Part shown: piece by piece, positions 9,642 to 21,000 of the stretch
How the letters are laid out: the number at the start of each line of letters is the position of its first letter
Numbering within the stretch: position 1 is the first letter of the stretch
Source of the DNA: Xanthomonas chitinilytica
GTDB taxonomy: Bacteria; Pseudomonadota; Gammaproteobacteria; Xanthomonadales; Xanthomonadaceae
Length of the DNA stretch: 64,000 bases
Reading direction: 5' to 3'
NCBI RefSeq assembly: GCF_026107455.2
Contig: NZ_JAPCHY010000005.1
Coordinates: 1 to 64,000 of the forward strand
The notes under the pieces: generated by a model
The model's database searches: none
What the model was told of the DNA's origin: nothing
What the model saw: the letters and a program-made list of their open reading frames with translations, nothing else
Position numbers and translations under genes: made by a program

Positions 9642-9711
9642 GCGCCCATGGTTGGCGATGCGACGTGCAGGCAGCGCGAAAGCGCGTTGCCCGCACGGAT
9701 CGCGGCGTCGC

Positions 9712-10344
9712 TCAGAGGATCTGCGCGGTGACCGAGACGAAGTGGCAGACGCTGCCGCCGATCACGAACAGGTGCCAGATCGCGTGCGAGTACGGAATCG
9801 ATTCGCGGTGGTAGAACCAGGTGCCTAGGGTGTAGAACACGCCGCCGGCGAACAGCCAGCCGATGGTCCAGCCATCCAGCGAGCTCCACATCGGCTTGAT
9901 CGCCACCAGCACCAGCCAGCCCATGGCGATGTAGACGATGGTGGACAGCAGCTTGAAGCGGCCGGTGTAGAACAGCTTGAACACCACGCCGAACAGCGCC
10001 AGCGCCCAGATCGCGGCGAACAGGCCCCAGCCCCACGGGCCGCGCAGGCCGATCAGGGTGAACGGGGTGTAGGTGCCGGCGATCAGCAGGTAGATCGCGC
10101 AGTGGTCGAACACCTTGAGCCGGCCCTTGGCGACCGGGTGCTGGATCGCGTGGTACAGGGTGGAGGCGGTGTAGAGCAGCAGCAGGGCGACGCCGAAGAC
10201 GATGGCGCTGGCCAGTTGCCAGGCGTCGCCGTAGATCGCGGCCAGGGTGATCAGCACGGCGCCGGCGGCCAGTGCGGCGACGGCGCCCAGGCCGTGGGTC
10301 AGGGCGCTGGCGATTTCTTCACGGATCGATGCGGCGGAGGTCAT
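9712..10344 (-). CDS. trhA: TrhA/hemolysin III family membrane protein
   Basis: A 210-residue protein with seven predicted membrane segments of the Hly-III/PAQR family. The N-terminal EEIASALTHGLGAVAA motif, the STLYHAI motif, the FDHCAIYLLIAGTYTPF motif and the C-terminal SHAIWHLFVIGGSVCHF motif supply the histidines and aspartate that bind zinc in this family. Bacterial members affect membrane fluidity homeostasis; haemolysis is a historical label. Downstream is asmA (70-bp gap). Confidence 0.9.
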   Translation of the reverse strand: MTSAASIREEIASALTHGLGAVAALAAGAVLITLAAIYGDAWQLASAIVFGVALLLLYTASTLYHAIQHPVAKGRLKVFDHCAIYLLIAGTYTPFTLIGLRGPWGWGLFAAIWALALFGVVFKLFYTGRFKLLSTIVYIAMGWLVLVAIKPMWSSLDGWTIGWLFAGGVFYTLGTWFYHRESIPYSHAIWHLFVIGGSVCHFVSVTAQIL

Positions 10345-10399
10345 GGAAGTCCGGAGTGCGGGGTGGGGGGAGCCCGCTCCCCGCTATCATCGCCGCGAT

Positions 10400-10421
10400 G
10401 GCCCGCGCTTGCACGCGGGCC
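10400..10421 (-). terminator. Hairpin after prfC
   Basis: GGCCCGCG-N6-CGCGGGCC lies 8 bases beyond the prfC stop. There is no T-run, so termination by this hairpin alone is doubtful. Confidence 0.35.
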
Positions 10422-10429
10422 TGCCGGGT

Positions 10430-12034
<1,605 letters not shown>

Positions 12035-12110
12035 GGCGAGCGCGCCCGCCGGGGGCGCATCAGGAAAAAGGAAGGCGGTGATTATAGCGGTCCGCCCGCC
12101 TGCGCGCGGA

Positions 12111-13091
12111 TCAGGGCGCGCGGGCGTCGTCGTCGCTGTCGCGCGGGAAGCGCAGCTCGCCGCGGGGGGAGGTCATGCGGAACGGGATTGACTGCAGGCG
12201 CAGGCCGGTATTGGCCTGTACCGCGAAATGCAGGTGCGGCGCGGTGCTGAAGCCGGTGTTGCCGGACAGGCCGATGCGCTGGCCGGCCTCCACCCGCTGC
12301 CCGGGGCGCACCGGCACGCCAGCCAGCAGGTGCGCGTAGACCGCCATGCTGCCGTCGTCGTGGAGGATGCGCACCAGGTTGGCGCGGTCGGCCGCGCGTT
12401 CGCGCTCGCGGCTGCCGTCGGCATGGCCGTCCTGCACCTGCATCACCGTGCCGGCGCGCGCGGCCAGCACCGGCGTGCCTTCGGGCAGGGCGAAATCGAC
12501 CGCGTGGCGGTTCTGCGCGTCGGCATGGCTGAAACGGCCGCCGAAGCCCTGGTCGACACGGATGCGCTCGCCTTCGAACGGCAGCCGGTAGAGATGGTCG
12601 CGCGGCCGTGCCGCCGGATCGCCGGGCACCGCATCCAGCACCAGGTCGAGGCCGCTGCGGCTGCCGTCGGTGGCCAGGTGCAGGTGGGCGAGTACCCGGC
12701 TGGCACCGGTCGGCAGCACGGTGCGCAGCGGCAGCGCGGGCAGGGCGGTGGCTTTTCCCGGCTGCCGGTCGCGCAGCTGCACCTGCAGCGGCCCGGCGAG
12801 CAGGTTGTCCACCCGTGCCTGGTAGCGCGGCGCGGCGCCTTCCAGCCGCAGCCGCGCCAGTGCGCCGGCATCGCCGGCAGGGGTGTCGTCGGCCGGAGGC
12901 GGCGTCGCCGGGCGGGTCAGTCCCCAACCCTGGCGCCACTGGCTGCCGGCCGGGGTCGCGGCCAGGGACAGCGGCAGGAGCAGCAGGACGGACAGGCAGG
13001 CGATGGAGCGGCGGCAGCGCAAGGTGGCGGGAGAGTCGTGGCGTGGGGAGCGGCCGATTATGCGGCCGGCGCCGTCATGCCGGAAAATCAT
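12111..13091 (-). CDS. Exported M23 (LytM-type) metallopeptidase
   Basis: A protein of up to 326 residues with a signal or anchor segment at about 30-45 and a C-terminal zinc peptidase domain (about 170-315). Expected ligands are in [20 protein letters not shown] (His189/Asp199), VYAHLL (His254) and APHLHFAV (His286/288), the H-x-H pair of M23. The domain between 80 and 165 is a beta-rich module seen in this subgroup. Likely a peptidoglycan endopeptidase or amidase activator. The start is uncertain: ATG 13091 gives a long basic leader, while a TTG about 23 codons on ([15 protein letters not shown]) would give a more ordinary signal peptide. Divergent from the met operon. Confidence 0.85.
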   Translation of the reverse strand: MIFRHDGAGRIIGRSPRHDSPATLRCRRSIACLSVLLLLPLSLAATPAGSQWRQGWGLTRPATPPPADDTPAGDAGALARLRLEGAAPRYQARVDNLLAGPLQVQLRDRQPGKATALPALPLRTVLPTGASRVLAHLHLATDGSRSGLDLVLDAVPGDPAARPRDHLYRLPFEGERIRVDQGFGGRFSHADAQNRHAVDFALPEGTPVLAARAGTVMQVQDGHADGSRERERAADRANLVRILHDDGSMAVYAHLLAGVPVRPGQRVEAGQRIGLSGNTGFSTAPHLHFAVQANTGLRLQSIPFRMTSPRGELRFPRDSDDDARAP

Positions 13092-13114
13092 ATCGCTTTA
13101 TCCGAATAAAGAGA

Positions 13115-13143
13115 TTGACATGTGCCGAATGGGCTGGCATCGT
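13115..13143 (+). promoter_or_regulatory. Candidate promoter of the metX operon
   Basis: A perfect TTGACA -35 box at 13115-13120 is followed after 17 bp by CATCGT, a weak -10 box. Transcription would start about 7 bases further on, where the riboswitch P1 stem begins at 13151. That agreement supports the call. Confidence 0.5.
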
Positions 13144-13150
13144 GGCCGCA

Positions 13151-13263
13151 CCATCGAGACCGGCGGAGGGACAGGCCCTTTGATGCCGGGGCAGCCCGCG
13201 GAAGCGCAAGCGACCGCGTAGGTGCCAAATCCTGCGGGGACCTGCGCGTCCGCCGAAAGATGG
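13151..13263 (+). promoter_or_regulatory. SAM-I (S-box) riboswitch aptamer
   Basis: The leader of metX carries the SAM-I core: the GGCGGAGGGACAGGCCC block (13161-13178), then GATGCCGGGGCAGCC (13182-13196, matching GATGAAACCCGGCAACC), and GGTGCCAAATCCTGC (13221-13235, matching GGTGCTAATTCCTGC). P1 pairs CCATC at 13151-13155 with GATGG at 13259-13263. Downstream, GAGCT/AGCTC arms at 13293-13309 could form part of the expression platform. No T-run follows, so translational control is as likely as termination. It would switch off met synthesis when SAM is abundant. Confidence 0.9.
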
Positions 13264-13335
13264 TTCGAACCGTGCCTTCGCACGTCGAACGCGAGCTCCG
13301 CGAAGCTCGATGGCCGTTTCCACCCGGATATCGCC

Positions 13336-14367
13336 ATGAGCCTCGTGAACACTGCCAGCGCCCCCGATCCGTTCCTCGCCCCCACGCCGCCCGCCGACGA
13401 CGATGGCGGTTTCGCCGTGCGCGGCGAGGTCGCGCTGGCGCTGCCGATGCGCCATGCCGGGCTGCGGCCGCTGCGCGTGCGCTACGAACTGGCCGGCGCG
13501 GCGCAGGCGCCAGTGGTGCTGCTGGCCGGCGGCATTTCCGCCCATCGCCATGTCGCGGCCAATGCGGTCTTCCCGGAAAAGGGCTGGGCCGAAGGCCTGG
13601 TGGGCGCCGGCCGCGCGCTGGACCCGGCGCAGCGGCGGGTGCTGGCGTTCGATTTCGTCGGCGCCGACGGCGGCCTGGACGCGCCCATCGACACTGCCGA
13701 CCAGGCCGATGCGGTCGCGCTGCTGCTCGACGCGCTGGGCATCGCCCGGCTGCACGGATTCGTCGGCTACTCCTACGGCGCGCTGGTCGGCCTGCAGCTG
13801 GCGATCCGCCATCCGCAGCGGTTGCAGCGGCTGGTGGCGGTGAGCGGCGCGCATCGCCCGCATCCCTATGCCTCGGCGTGGCGCGCATTGCAGCGCCGCG
13901 CGGTGGCGCTGGGCCAGCTGCAGTGCGCCGAAAGCCACGGGCTGGCGCTGGCGCGGCAGTTCGCGATGCTCAGCTACCGCACCCCGGAGGAATTCGGCGA
14001 GCGCTTCGACGCCGCGCCGGAAGTGGTCAACGGCCGCGTGCGCGTGGCCGCCGAGGACTACCTGGACGCCGCCGGCGCGCAGTACGTCGCCCGTACCCAG
14101 GTCGATGCCTACCTGCGCCTGTCCGAATCGATCGACCTGCACCGGGTCGACCCGGCCGCGGTGGCGGTGCCGACGGTGGTGGTCGCGGTCGAGGGCGATC
14201 GCCTGGTGCCGCTGTCCGACCTGGTCTCGCTGGTCGAGGGCCTGGGGCCGCGCGGCAGCCTGCGGGTGCTGCGCTCGCCCTACGGCCACGACGCCTTCCT
14301 GAAAGAAACCGATCGCATCGACGCGATCCTCGCCACCGCCCTACGCACCTCCGGAGAAACCGCATGA
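13336..14367 (+). CDS. metX: Homoserine O-acyltransferase, MetX family (probably O-succinyltransferase)
   Basis: A 343-residue alpha/beta-hydrolase-fold enzyme that acylates homoserine, the first committed step of methionine synthesis. The nucleophile elbow is GYSYG with Ser146; the likely triad partners are Asp288 (VEGDRLVP) and His318 (YGHDAFL). Canonical acetyltransferases carry GGSMGG here. The GYSYG form and short length fit the MetX-type succinyltransferases known in Xanthomonadales, an inference from the family. ATG 13336 (MSLVNTAS) follows the riboswitch; an earlier in-frame start would lie inside the aptamer. Overlaps metB by 4 bases. Confidence 0.88.
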   Translation: MSLVNTASAPDPFLAPTPPADDDGGFAVRGEVALALPMRHAGLRPLRVRYELAGAAQAPVVLLAGGISAHRHVAANAVFPEKGWAEGLVGAGRALDPAQRRVLAFDFVGADGGLDAPIDTADQADAVALLLDALGIARLHGFVGYSYGALVGLQLAIRHPQRLQRLVAVSGAHRPHPYASAWRALQRRAVALGQLQCAESHGLALARQFAMLSYRTPEEFGERFDAAPEVVNGRVRVAAEDYLDAAGAQYVARTQVDAYLRLSESIDLHRVDPAAVAVPTVVVAVEGDRLVPLSDLVSLVEGLGPRGSLRVLRSPYGHDAFLKETDRIDAILATALRTSGETA

Positions 14368-15593
14368 GCCTGTCCACCGCGACCGAGTCTTCCTGTAGCA
14401 GCGCCACCGCCGCGGTACGTGCCGGCATCGACTGCGACACCGCCCACGGCGCGGTGACCCCGCCGATCGTGCTGTCGTCCAACTTCAGCTTCGACGGCTT
14501 CGGCAACAAGCGCCAGTACGACTACACCCGCAGCGGCAACCCCACCCGCGACCTGCTCGGCGAGGCGCTGGCGCAGCTGGAAGGCGGCGCCGGCGGCGTG
14601 GTCACCGCCACCGGCATGGGCGCGATCAACCTGGTGCTCAACGCGCTGCTGCAGCCCGGCGACCGCCTGGTGGTGCCGCACGACGCCTACGGCGGCAGCT
14701 GGCGGCTGTTCGACGCGCTGTCGCGCAAGGGCCACTTCGAGCTGATCACCGCCGACCTGACCGACCCGCGCTCGCTGGCCGACGCACTGGCGCGGTCGCC
14801 CAAGCTGGTGCTGATCGAGACCCCCTCCAACCCGCTGCTGCGCATCACCGACCTGCGCTTCGTGATCGAGGCTGCGCACCGTGCCGGCGCGTTGGCGGTG
14901 GTGGACAACACCTTCCTGTCGCCGGCGCTGCAGAAGCCGATCGCGTTCGGCGCCGACCTGGTGATCCACTCCACCACCAAGTACGTCAACGGCCACAGCG
15001 ACGTGGTCGGCGGCGCGGTGATCGCGCGCGATGCCGAGCTGCACCAGCAACTGGTGTGGTGGGCCAATGCGCTGGGCCTGACCGGTTCGCCGTTCGATGC
15101 GTTCCTGACCCTGCGCGGCCTGCGCACGCTGGATGCGCGGCTGCGCGTGCACCAGGAGAACGCCGCGGCCATCGTCGAGCTGCTGCAGGAACACGATGCG
15201 GTGGCCAGGGTGTACTACCCGGGGCTGGCCGCGCACCCGGGCCATGCAGTGGCCGCGCGCCAGCAGACGGGGTTCGGCGCGATGATCAGCTTCGAGCTGC
15301 AGGGCGGCGAGGAGGCGGTGCGCGCGCTGGTGGACGGGCTGCGCTACTTCACCCTGGCCGAATCGCTGGGCGGGGTGGAAAGCCTGGTCGCGCATCCGGC
15401 GTCGATGACCCATGCGGCGATGACGCCCGAGGCGCGCGCCACCGCCGGCATCGGCGACGGCCTGCTGCGGCTGTCGGTGGGCATCGAGTCCGCCGACGAC
15501 CTGCTGGCCGACCTGCGGGCCGGGCTGGCGCGCGCGCAGCAGGCGATCGACGCCGGCGCGAAAGCGCCGCGGCTCGAGCGGGTGGATGCGTGA
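14364..15593 (+). CDS. metB: Cystathionine gamma-synthase / O-succinylhomoserine (thiol)-lyase
   Basis: A 409-residue PLP enzyme of the Cys/Met-metabolism family, expected to join O-succinylhomoserine with cysteine to give cystathionine. The Schiff-base lysine is in IHSTTKYVNGHSDVVGG. The RSGNPTRDLLGEALAQLEGG and ETPSNPLLRITDL blocks and the C-terminal SLGGVESLVAHPASMTHAAM block are typical. ATG 14364 overlaps the metX stop (ATGA), giving translational coupling. A direct sulfhydrylation role (MetZ) is possible, but the sequence and neighbours favour MetB. Confidence 0.92.
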   Translation: MSLSTATESSCSSATAAVRAGIDCDTAHGAVTPPIVLSSNFSFDGFGNKRQYDYTRSGNPTRDLLGEALAQLEGGAGGVVTATGMGAINLVLNALLQPGDRLVVPHDAYGGSWRLFDALSRKGHFELITADLTDPRSLADALARSPKLVLIETPSNPLLRITDLRFVIEAAHRAGALAVVDNTFLSPALQKPIAFGADLVIHSTTKYVNGHSDVVGGAVIARDAELHQQLVWWANALGLTGSPFDAFLTLRGLRTLDARLRVHQENAAAIVELLQEHDAVARVYYPGLAAHPGHAVAARQQTGFGAMISFELQGGEEAVRALVDGLRYFTLAESLGGVESLVAHPASMTHAAMTPEARATAGIGDGLLRLSVGIESADDLLADLRAGLARAQQAIDAGAKAPRLERVDA

Positions 15594-16687
15594 GCGCGCT
15601 GGCATCGGAGCTGCTGCGGCAACCGCCGGCGACGGCGCGGGCACCGAAGCTGGCGCTGCTGGGTACCGGCACCGTGGGCAGCGCCTTCGTGCGGCGCTAC
15701 CAGTCGCTGCTGGCGCGCGGGCTGCACCTGCCGCAGTTTTCGTGGCTGGCCAATTCGCGCATCGCCCACGCCTGCGTGCGGCCGCCGGAGCAGGTGCTGG
15801 CCGACGCCAACCGCGCGCCGCGGCTGGCCGTGCCGTTGCAGCCCTGGGCCGAGGCCGAGGGCCTGCAGGCCGGCGACGTGGTGGTCGATGCCACCGCCAG
15901 CGAAGAGGTGGCCAACTGGCACGTGCAGTGGCTGACGCGCGGCGTGCACGTGGTCACCGCCAACAAGCTGGGGCAGGGCGCGCAGCTGGCGCGGGCGCAG
16001 GCGATCGGCCAGGCGCGGCGCGACAGCGGCGCGCGCTACGGCGACAGCGCCACGGTCGGTGCCGGGTTGCCGTTGCTGGGCAGCATCCGTGCGCTGGTGG
16101 CCGGCGGCGACCATATCCATGCGGTCGAGGGTGTGCTGTCCGGCTCGCTGGCCTGGCTGTTCCATCGCTACGACGGCAGCACGCCGTTCTCCGAATGCGT
16201 GCGCGAGGCGGCGGCGGCCGGCTATACCGAGCCGGACCCGCGGATCGACCTGTCCGGCGAGGACGTGCGCCGCAAGCTGTTGATCCTGGCCCGCGCCGCA
16301 GGCGTGTCGCTGGACGCGGAGCAGGTGCGGGTGGAATCGCTGGTGCCGGCGGCGCTGGCCACGGCCGCGCCGGCCGCGCTGGACGCGGCATTGCCGCTGC
16401 TGGATGCGCCGCTGGCCGCGCGCTGGCAGCAGGCGCAGGCGCACGGCCGGTGCCTGTGCGTGGTCGGTCGTTTCGACCGCGACGGCGCCAGCGTGGCCCT
16501 GCGCGAACTGGCGGCCGACCATCCGCTGGCGGCCGGCAGCGGCACCGACAACCGCGTCGCCATCCACAGCGATCGCTATGCCGCGCAGCCGCTGCTGATC
16601 CAGGGGCCGGGCGCCGGCGCCGAGGTCACCGCCGCAGCATTGCTGGATGACGTGCTGGCCATCGTCCGCGGCGGTCCTGCGGGTTGA
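15590..16687 (+). CDS. hom: Homoserine dehydrogenase
   Basis: A 365-residue NAD(P)-dependent enzyme converting aspartate semialdehyde to homoserine, the substrate of MetX. The Rossmann motif is LALLGTGTVGSAFVRRY (about 21-37). The catalytic part has VVTANKLG, the YGDSATVGAGLPLLGSIRAL block, VEGVLSGSLAWLF and PDPRIDLSGEDVRRKLLILAR. No aspartokinase or ACT domain, unlike ThrA, so allosteric control by threonine is not evident. The GTG start at 15590 overlaps the metB stop (GTGA). Last gene of the riboswitch operon; no clear terminator before the convergent gene. Confidence 0.93.
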   Translation: MSALASELLRQPPATARAPKLALLGTGTVGSAFVRRYQSLLARGLHLPQFSWLANSRIAHACVRPPEQVLADANRAPRLAVPLQPWAEAEGLQAGDVVVDATASEEVANWHVQWLTRGVHVVTANKLGQGAQLARAQAIGQARRDSGARYGDSATVGAGLPLLGSIRALVAGGDHIHAVEGVLSGSLAWLFHRYDGSTPFSECVREAAAAGYTEPDPRIDLSGEDVRRKLLILARAAGVSLDAEQVRVESLVPAALATAAPAALDAALPLLDAPLAARWQQAQAHGRCLCVVGRFDRDGASVALRELAADHPLAAGSGTDNRVAIHSDRYAAQPLLIQGPGAGAEVTAAALLDDVLAIVRGGPAG

Positions 16688-16690
16688 GCG

Positions 16691-17722
16691 TCAGCGGTCC
16701 GGTCGTGCAGGAACGCCGGTGGTGCGCAGGGCTTCCAGCAGCGCGGCGTTGAAGCGTCCGGGGTCCTGCACCTGCGGCGAATGGCCCAGCTGCTCGAACT
16801 CCACCAGCCGCGCGCCGGGAATCGCCGCGGCGGCGGCCCTGCCCAACCGCGGATAGTCGCCGAGCGTCGCCTTCAGCGCGGGCGGCGCCAGATCGCGGCC
16901 GATCGCGGTGCGGTCCTTCTGGCCGATGAACAGCGTGGTGGGTACGCGCAGTTCCTGCAGTTCGTAGACCACCGGCTGGTTGAACACCATGTCCGAGGTC
17001 AGCGCCTGGCTCCAGGCCACCGCCTGCCTGCCGGGACCGGCGTACATCCCGGCCTGCATCCGCGCCCAGCGCTCGTACTCCGGCTTCCACTGGCCGTCGT
17101 AATAGACCTCCAGCTGGTAGTTGCGGATGCTGTCGTAGCCGGTCTTCAGCTCGTTGGCGTACCAGGCGTCGACGCTGCGCCACGGCACGCCCAGTGCCTT
17201 CCAGTCCTCCAGCCCGATCGGGTTGACCAGCGACAGGCTGGCCACCTGCTGCGGGTACATCAGCGCGAAGCGGGCGGCGAGCATGCCGCCCATCGAATGG
17301 CCGACCACGTGCACCTGGCCGCCATCGATGCCCAGATGCCGCAGCAGCGCCTCGGTGTTGGCCGCCAGCTGGCCGAACGAGTACTGGTAGGCGGCCGGCT
17401 TGCTGGACTTGCAGAAGCCGATCTGGTCCGGCGCGATCACCCGGTAGCCGGCGGCGGCGAGCGCCTGGATGCTGTCTTCCCAGGTGGCCGCGCAGAAGTT
17501 CTTGCCGTGCAGCAGGACGACGATGCCGGCGAACGCGGAGCCGGCCGGCGGCACGTCCAGGTAGGCCATCTCCAGCGCCTGTTGCTGCGAATCGAAAGCG
17601 AAGGTATGGACCGGATACGGGTAGTCGAAGCCTTCCAGGCGCGGGCCATGGGACTGGGCATGGGCCAGGGCGGCGCTGCCGGCCAGCAGCAGGGTGGCGA
17701 GGATGCGCGAGGAACGGGGCAT
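16691..17722 (-). CDS. Exported alpha/beta-hydrolase
   Basis: A 343-residue hydrolase with a signal peptide (MPRSSRILATLLLAGSAALA, cleaved near residue 23). The nucleophile is in VVGHSMGGMLAA. The oxyanion region is VVLLHGKNF, and the catalytic His is probably in FEQLGHSPQVQ. NPIGLEDWKALG in the cap is typical of the periplasmic branch near proline iminopeptidase and haloperoxidase-like enzymes. The reaction is unknown; esterase or lipase activity is a guess. ATG 17722 is chosen because it opens a clean signal peptide; an upstream extension to 18067 has none. It lies 3 bp from the convergent hom stop. Confidence 0.88.
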   Translation of the reverse strand: MPRSSRILATLLLAGSAALAHAQSHGPRLEGFDYPYPVHTFAFDSQQQALEMAYLDVPPAGSAFAGIVVLLHGKNFCAATWEDSIQALAAAGYRVIAPDQIGFCKSSKPAAYQYSFGQLAANTEALLRHLGIDGGQVHVVGHSMGGMLAARFALMYPQQVASLSLVNPIGLEDWKALGVPWRSVDAWYANELKTGYDSIRNYQLEVYYDGQWKPEYERWARMQAGMYAGPGRQAVAWSQALTSDMVFNQPVVYELQELRVPTTLFIGQKDRTAIGRDLAPPALKATLGDYPRLGRAAAAAIPGARLVEFEQLGHSPQVQDPGRFNAALLEALRTTGVPARPDR

Positions 17723-18017
17723 CGGTGCGACTCCGGGGGGAATTGTCCGCCACGTTAATGGAGCCGGGCCGGGAATGGCCAACCCGGAGGTCCATCGGGA
17801 TGGCCGGAGCGCGACCTCTGCGCAGGGGGAGCCGGGGCCTTCGCCACACGATGCGGGGCATGAGGATCCGGGCAACCGGTGGAACCGGGCATCGGGGATG
17901 TGGTGGATGCATGGGGTCGCGGTTGTGAGCCGCTCCTCCCCGGCGAGGGTCGCTGCCGCCACGATGCCGCGCGAGTGTGGATCGGGGCGGCGGGCGATGC
18001 TGGCTGTACGTACCCGC

Positions 18018-21000
18018 TCAACCGGGCGCCGGCAGCACGCTGTCGGTGGGCGCGGCGTTGCCGGCATGCAACAGCTGCAGGCAACCGCATTGCGTCATCT
18101 CGGCGGAGGGGCCGTGCAGCGCGTCCAGCACCTCGTCGACAGTCGCCGTCGCGGTCGGGCGGTACGCCGCCCAGCCGTTGCGGCCGTGCTGCTTGACCCA
18201 GTACAGGGCGCGGTCGGCCAGCACCAGCAGCTGCTCCCAGCCGATCCTGCCTTCCGGGTCGGCGATCATCGGGAATTCGGCCAGCCCCAGCGAGCAGGTG
18301 ACGTGCCCGTCGTGGTCCCCGCCCAGGTCGAACGCATGCGTGGCGATCGCCCTGCGCAGCCGCTCGGCGGTGGCCGCGAGCTGGTGGCGCGGAGTGGCGC
18401 GCAGCACCAGCAGGAACTCCTCGCCGCCCCAGCGCACCACGTAGTCGCTCTCGCGCGTCTGCCGTTGCAGCAGCTGCGCCATCTGCTGCAGCACGGCGTC
18501 GCCGGCATGGTGGCCGGCGCTGTCGTTGATCGCCTTGAAGCGGTCGACGTCGATCAGCACGAACAGCATGCCCGGGCTGTCCGGTTCCAGATTGCGCGGC
18601 ATGCGCCGGTACATGGCGATGTCGCGACGGATGTGCATCGACAGGTAGCGGCGGTTGCGCAGCTGGGTGAGGTCGTCGGTGAAGCTGGCTTCCTGCAGCT
18701 TCTGGTTGGCGCCCTGCAGGGCCTCGGTGCGTTCGCGCACCAGCCGTTCGAGCACGTTGCGCTGGCGGCGGTGCCAGGCCAGCATCACGCGCCAGCCGGC
18801 GGCCAGCGTGGCCAGGGCGGCAAGCACCAGCAGCGCATGGAACCAGGCGGTCTCGTGGAAGCGGGGGGCGATGCGGAACGCCAGCGCCGCGGGAGCCTCG
18901 GCCCAGTGGCCGGCGTTGTTGGAGCCGGTGACCTGGAACAGGTAGTCGCCGGCCGGCAGATTGGTATAGGTGGCGCTGCGGCGGCGCGGGTCGCCCACGC
19001 CGTGCCACTCGGCGTCGTAGCCGAGCAGGCGGTAGCGCAGGTCGACGTTTTCCGGGGCCTGGAACGAGGGCACGGTGAACTCGAAGTCCAGGTCGCGCGC
19101 GTCGGCCGGCAGCGACAGCACGCCGTCGCCATCGGTGTCGTGCCAATGGCCCTGCGCACGCACGCGTTCCACCCGCGGCAGCGGCACGACCGGGTTGGGC
19201 AGGATGTCGGCGGTGTCCAGCGCCACCACGCCGTCGCGGCTCGGCAGCCACAGGGTGTTGCCATCGACCACGCCGCGCGCGCTGCCGGCGCCGTTGCAGC
19301 AGGGGCCCTGGATGCCGCCATGGCGTATCCCGCGTTCGTTCAGTACCAGTTCGCCGTGCAGGCGCCTGCCGGGCGCGCGTGCGGCGGCGACCAGCCCGGA
19401 CAGCGAGGTGCGGTAGACCCCGCGCATGCCGGCCACCCACAGTTGTCCATGGCGGTCGTCGGTGAGGAAGAACGGTGCATTGGTGGGCAGTCCCTCGGCC
19501 TCGCCGAAGGCGCTCCAGCGGTCGCGGTCGAACAGCCACAGCTGCTCGCCGAGGGTGCCGGCCAGCAGCTGGCCATCGGGCAGTTCGTGCAGGGCGCTGA
19601 TGTCGGCCGCGGCGAGCTGGGCGTTGCCCTGGTCCAGCGCCACCAGCCGTTGGTCTTCGTCCAGCGCATACAGGCCGGCCTGGGTGCCCAGCAGCAGGCG
19701 GCCGTCGCGCGCCTGCATCACCAGCCGCACGCGTGCGTCGCGCAGGCCTTCGGCGATGCCGTAGTGGCGCCAGTGCCGGCCATCCCAGCGGTGCGCGCCG
19801 TTGCTGGTGGCGAACCACAGCCGTTGCTGCCGGTCGCGCAGGATGGCGTTGATCTGGAGCCCGCCCAGCGGCGCCATCCAGGGCGGGGCGGTCGCGCGTC
19901 CGTGCTCGTACAGCAGCGCCCCGCGACGGGTGCCGACCCACAGCCGCCCGGGTTCGGCGAGCAGGGCGTAGGCATCCTCCTGCGGCAGGTCGGCGGCGCC
20001 GAGCACGCGCCGGTAGCGGCCATCGCGCAGCAGGAACACGCCGCCCTGCGTACCCACCCACAGGCCACCGCTGTCCGGGTCGCGCGCCACCGTCCAGGCG
20101 AGCGGATCGGCCAGCCCCTCGGCGCGGCTGAAACGGCGTGTCCAGCCGTTCCACAGGCGGGTGACGCCGAAGTAGCGGCTGCCCAGCCACAGGTTGCGTT
20201 CGCGGTCCTCCAGCAGCGTGCGCACGCCCAGCCCGCGCTCGCCTTCGACCACGTGTTCGGCGACCTGGCGGTCGACGATGCGCAGCAGGTGGTCGGCCTG
20301 GCTGACCCACAGATTGCCGCCGCTGTCGGCATGGAGCGCGTCGATCGGGGCGCCGGTGGCGACGGGCGAGGCGGTGTAGCGCCGCCACTGGCCGTCCTGC
20401 AGCCAGAACAGGCCGCGGCTGGTGCCGGCCCAGAGCGTTCCCTGGGCGCGTACCAGCCGGCGGACCTCGGCGGCGCTTTCGTGCGCCGGCAGCGGCATCG
20501 GCCGGCCGGTGCCGGCGGCATCGAGCCGCAAGACCGTACCGGTGCCGCCGACCAGCAGCCCGGCAGCGTCGGGCAGCAGCGCGAACGCGCCGCCGGCGAC
20601 GGTGGCGTGCAGCACCAGTTCGCCGCCATGCTCGCGGTAGACCCCGTCCTGCGCCGCCACCAGCACCTGGCCGTCGCTGTCCAATGCCAGCGCCTGGATG
20701 TCCAGCAGCTCGGGATGGCCCTTCACCGGAAGGTTGCTGAAGCGGCCGTTGCGGTGCAGCGCCAGCCCCTTGTAGGTGCCGATCCACAGCTCGCCGTCGC
20801 GACCGGCCAGCAGCGCCTGGATCCACGGTCCCGGCAGCCGCGCCGGCGGCGCTTCGCCGTAGGCGGTCATGCGTACGCCGTCGAAGCGCGCCAGGCCACC
20901 CTGGGTGCCGAACCACAGGTAGCCGTCGCTGTCCTGCGCGATCGCGTAGACGCTCAGCTGCGGCAGGCCCTGCTCGATGCTCCAGCGCTCGCGGACGTAG

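Noticed and set aside
13122..14363. Frame running through the riboswitch and metX in front of metB
   Set aside because: Its first 414 codons are an out-of-frame reading of metX; metB starts at 14364 by homology and ATGA coupling.
17723..18017. Possible small genes between the alpha/beta-hydrolase and the GGDEF sensor
   Set aside because: Only short, biased frames without ribosome binding sites or recognisable residues were found; treated as intergenic.
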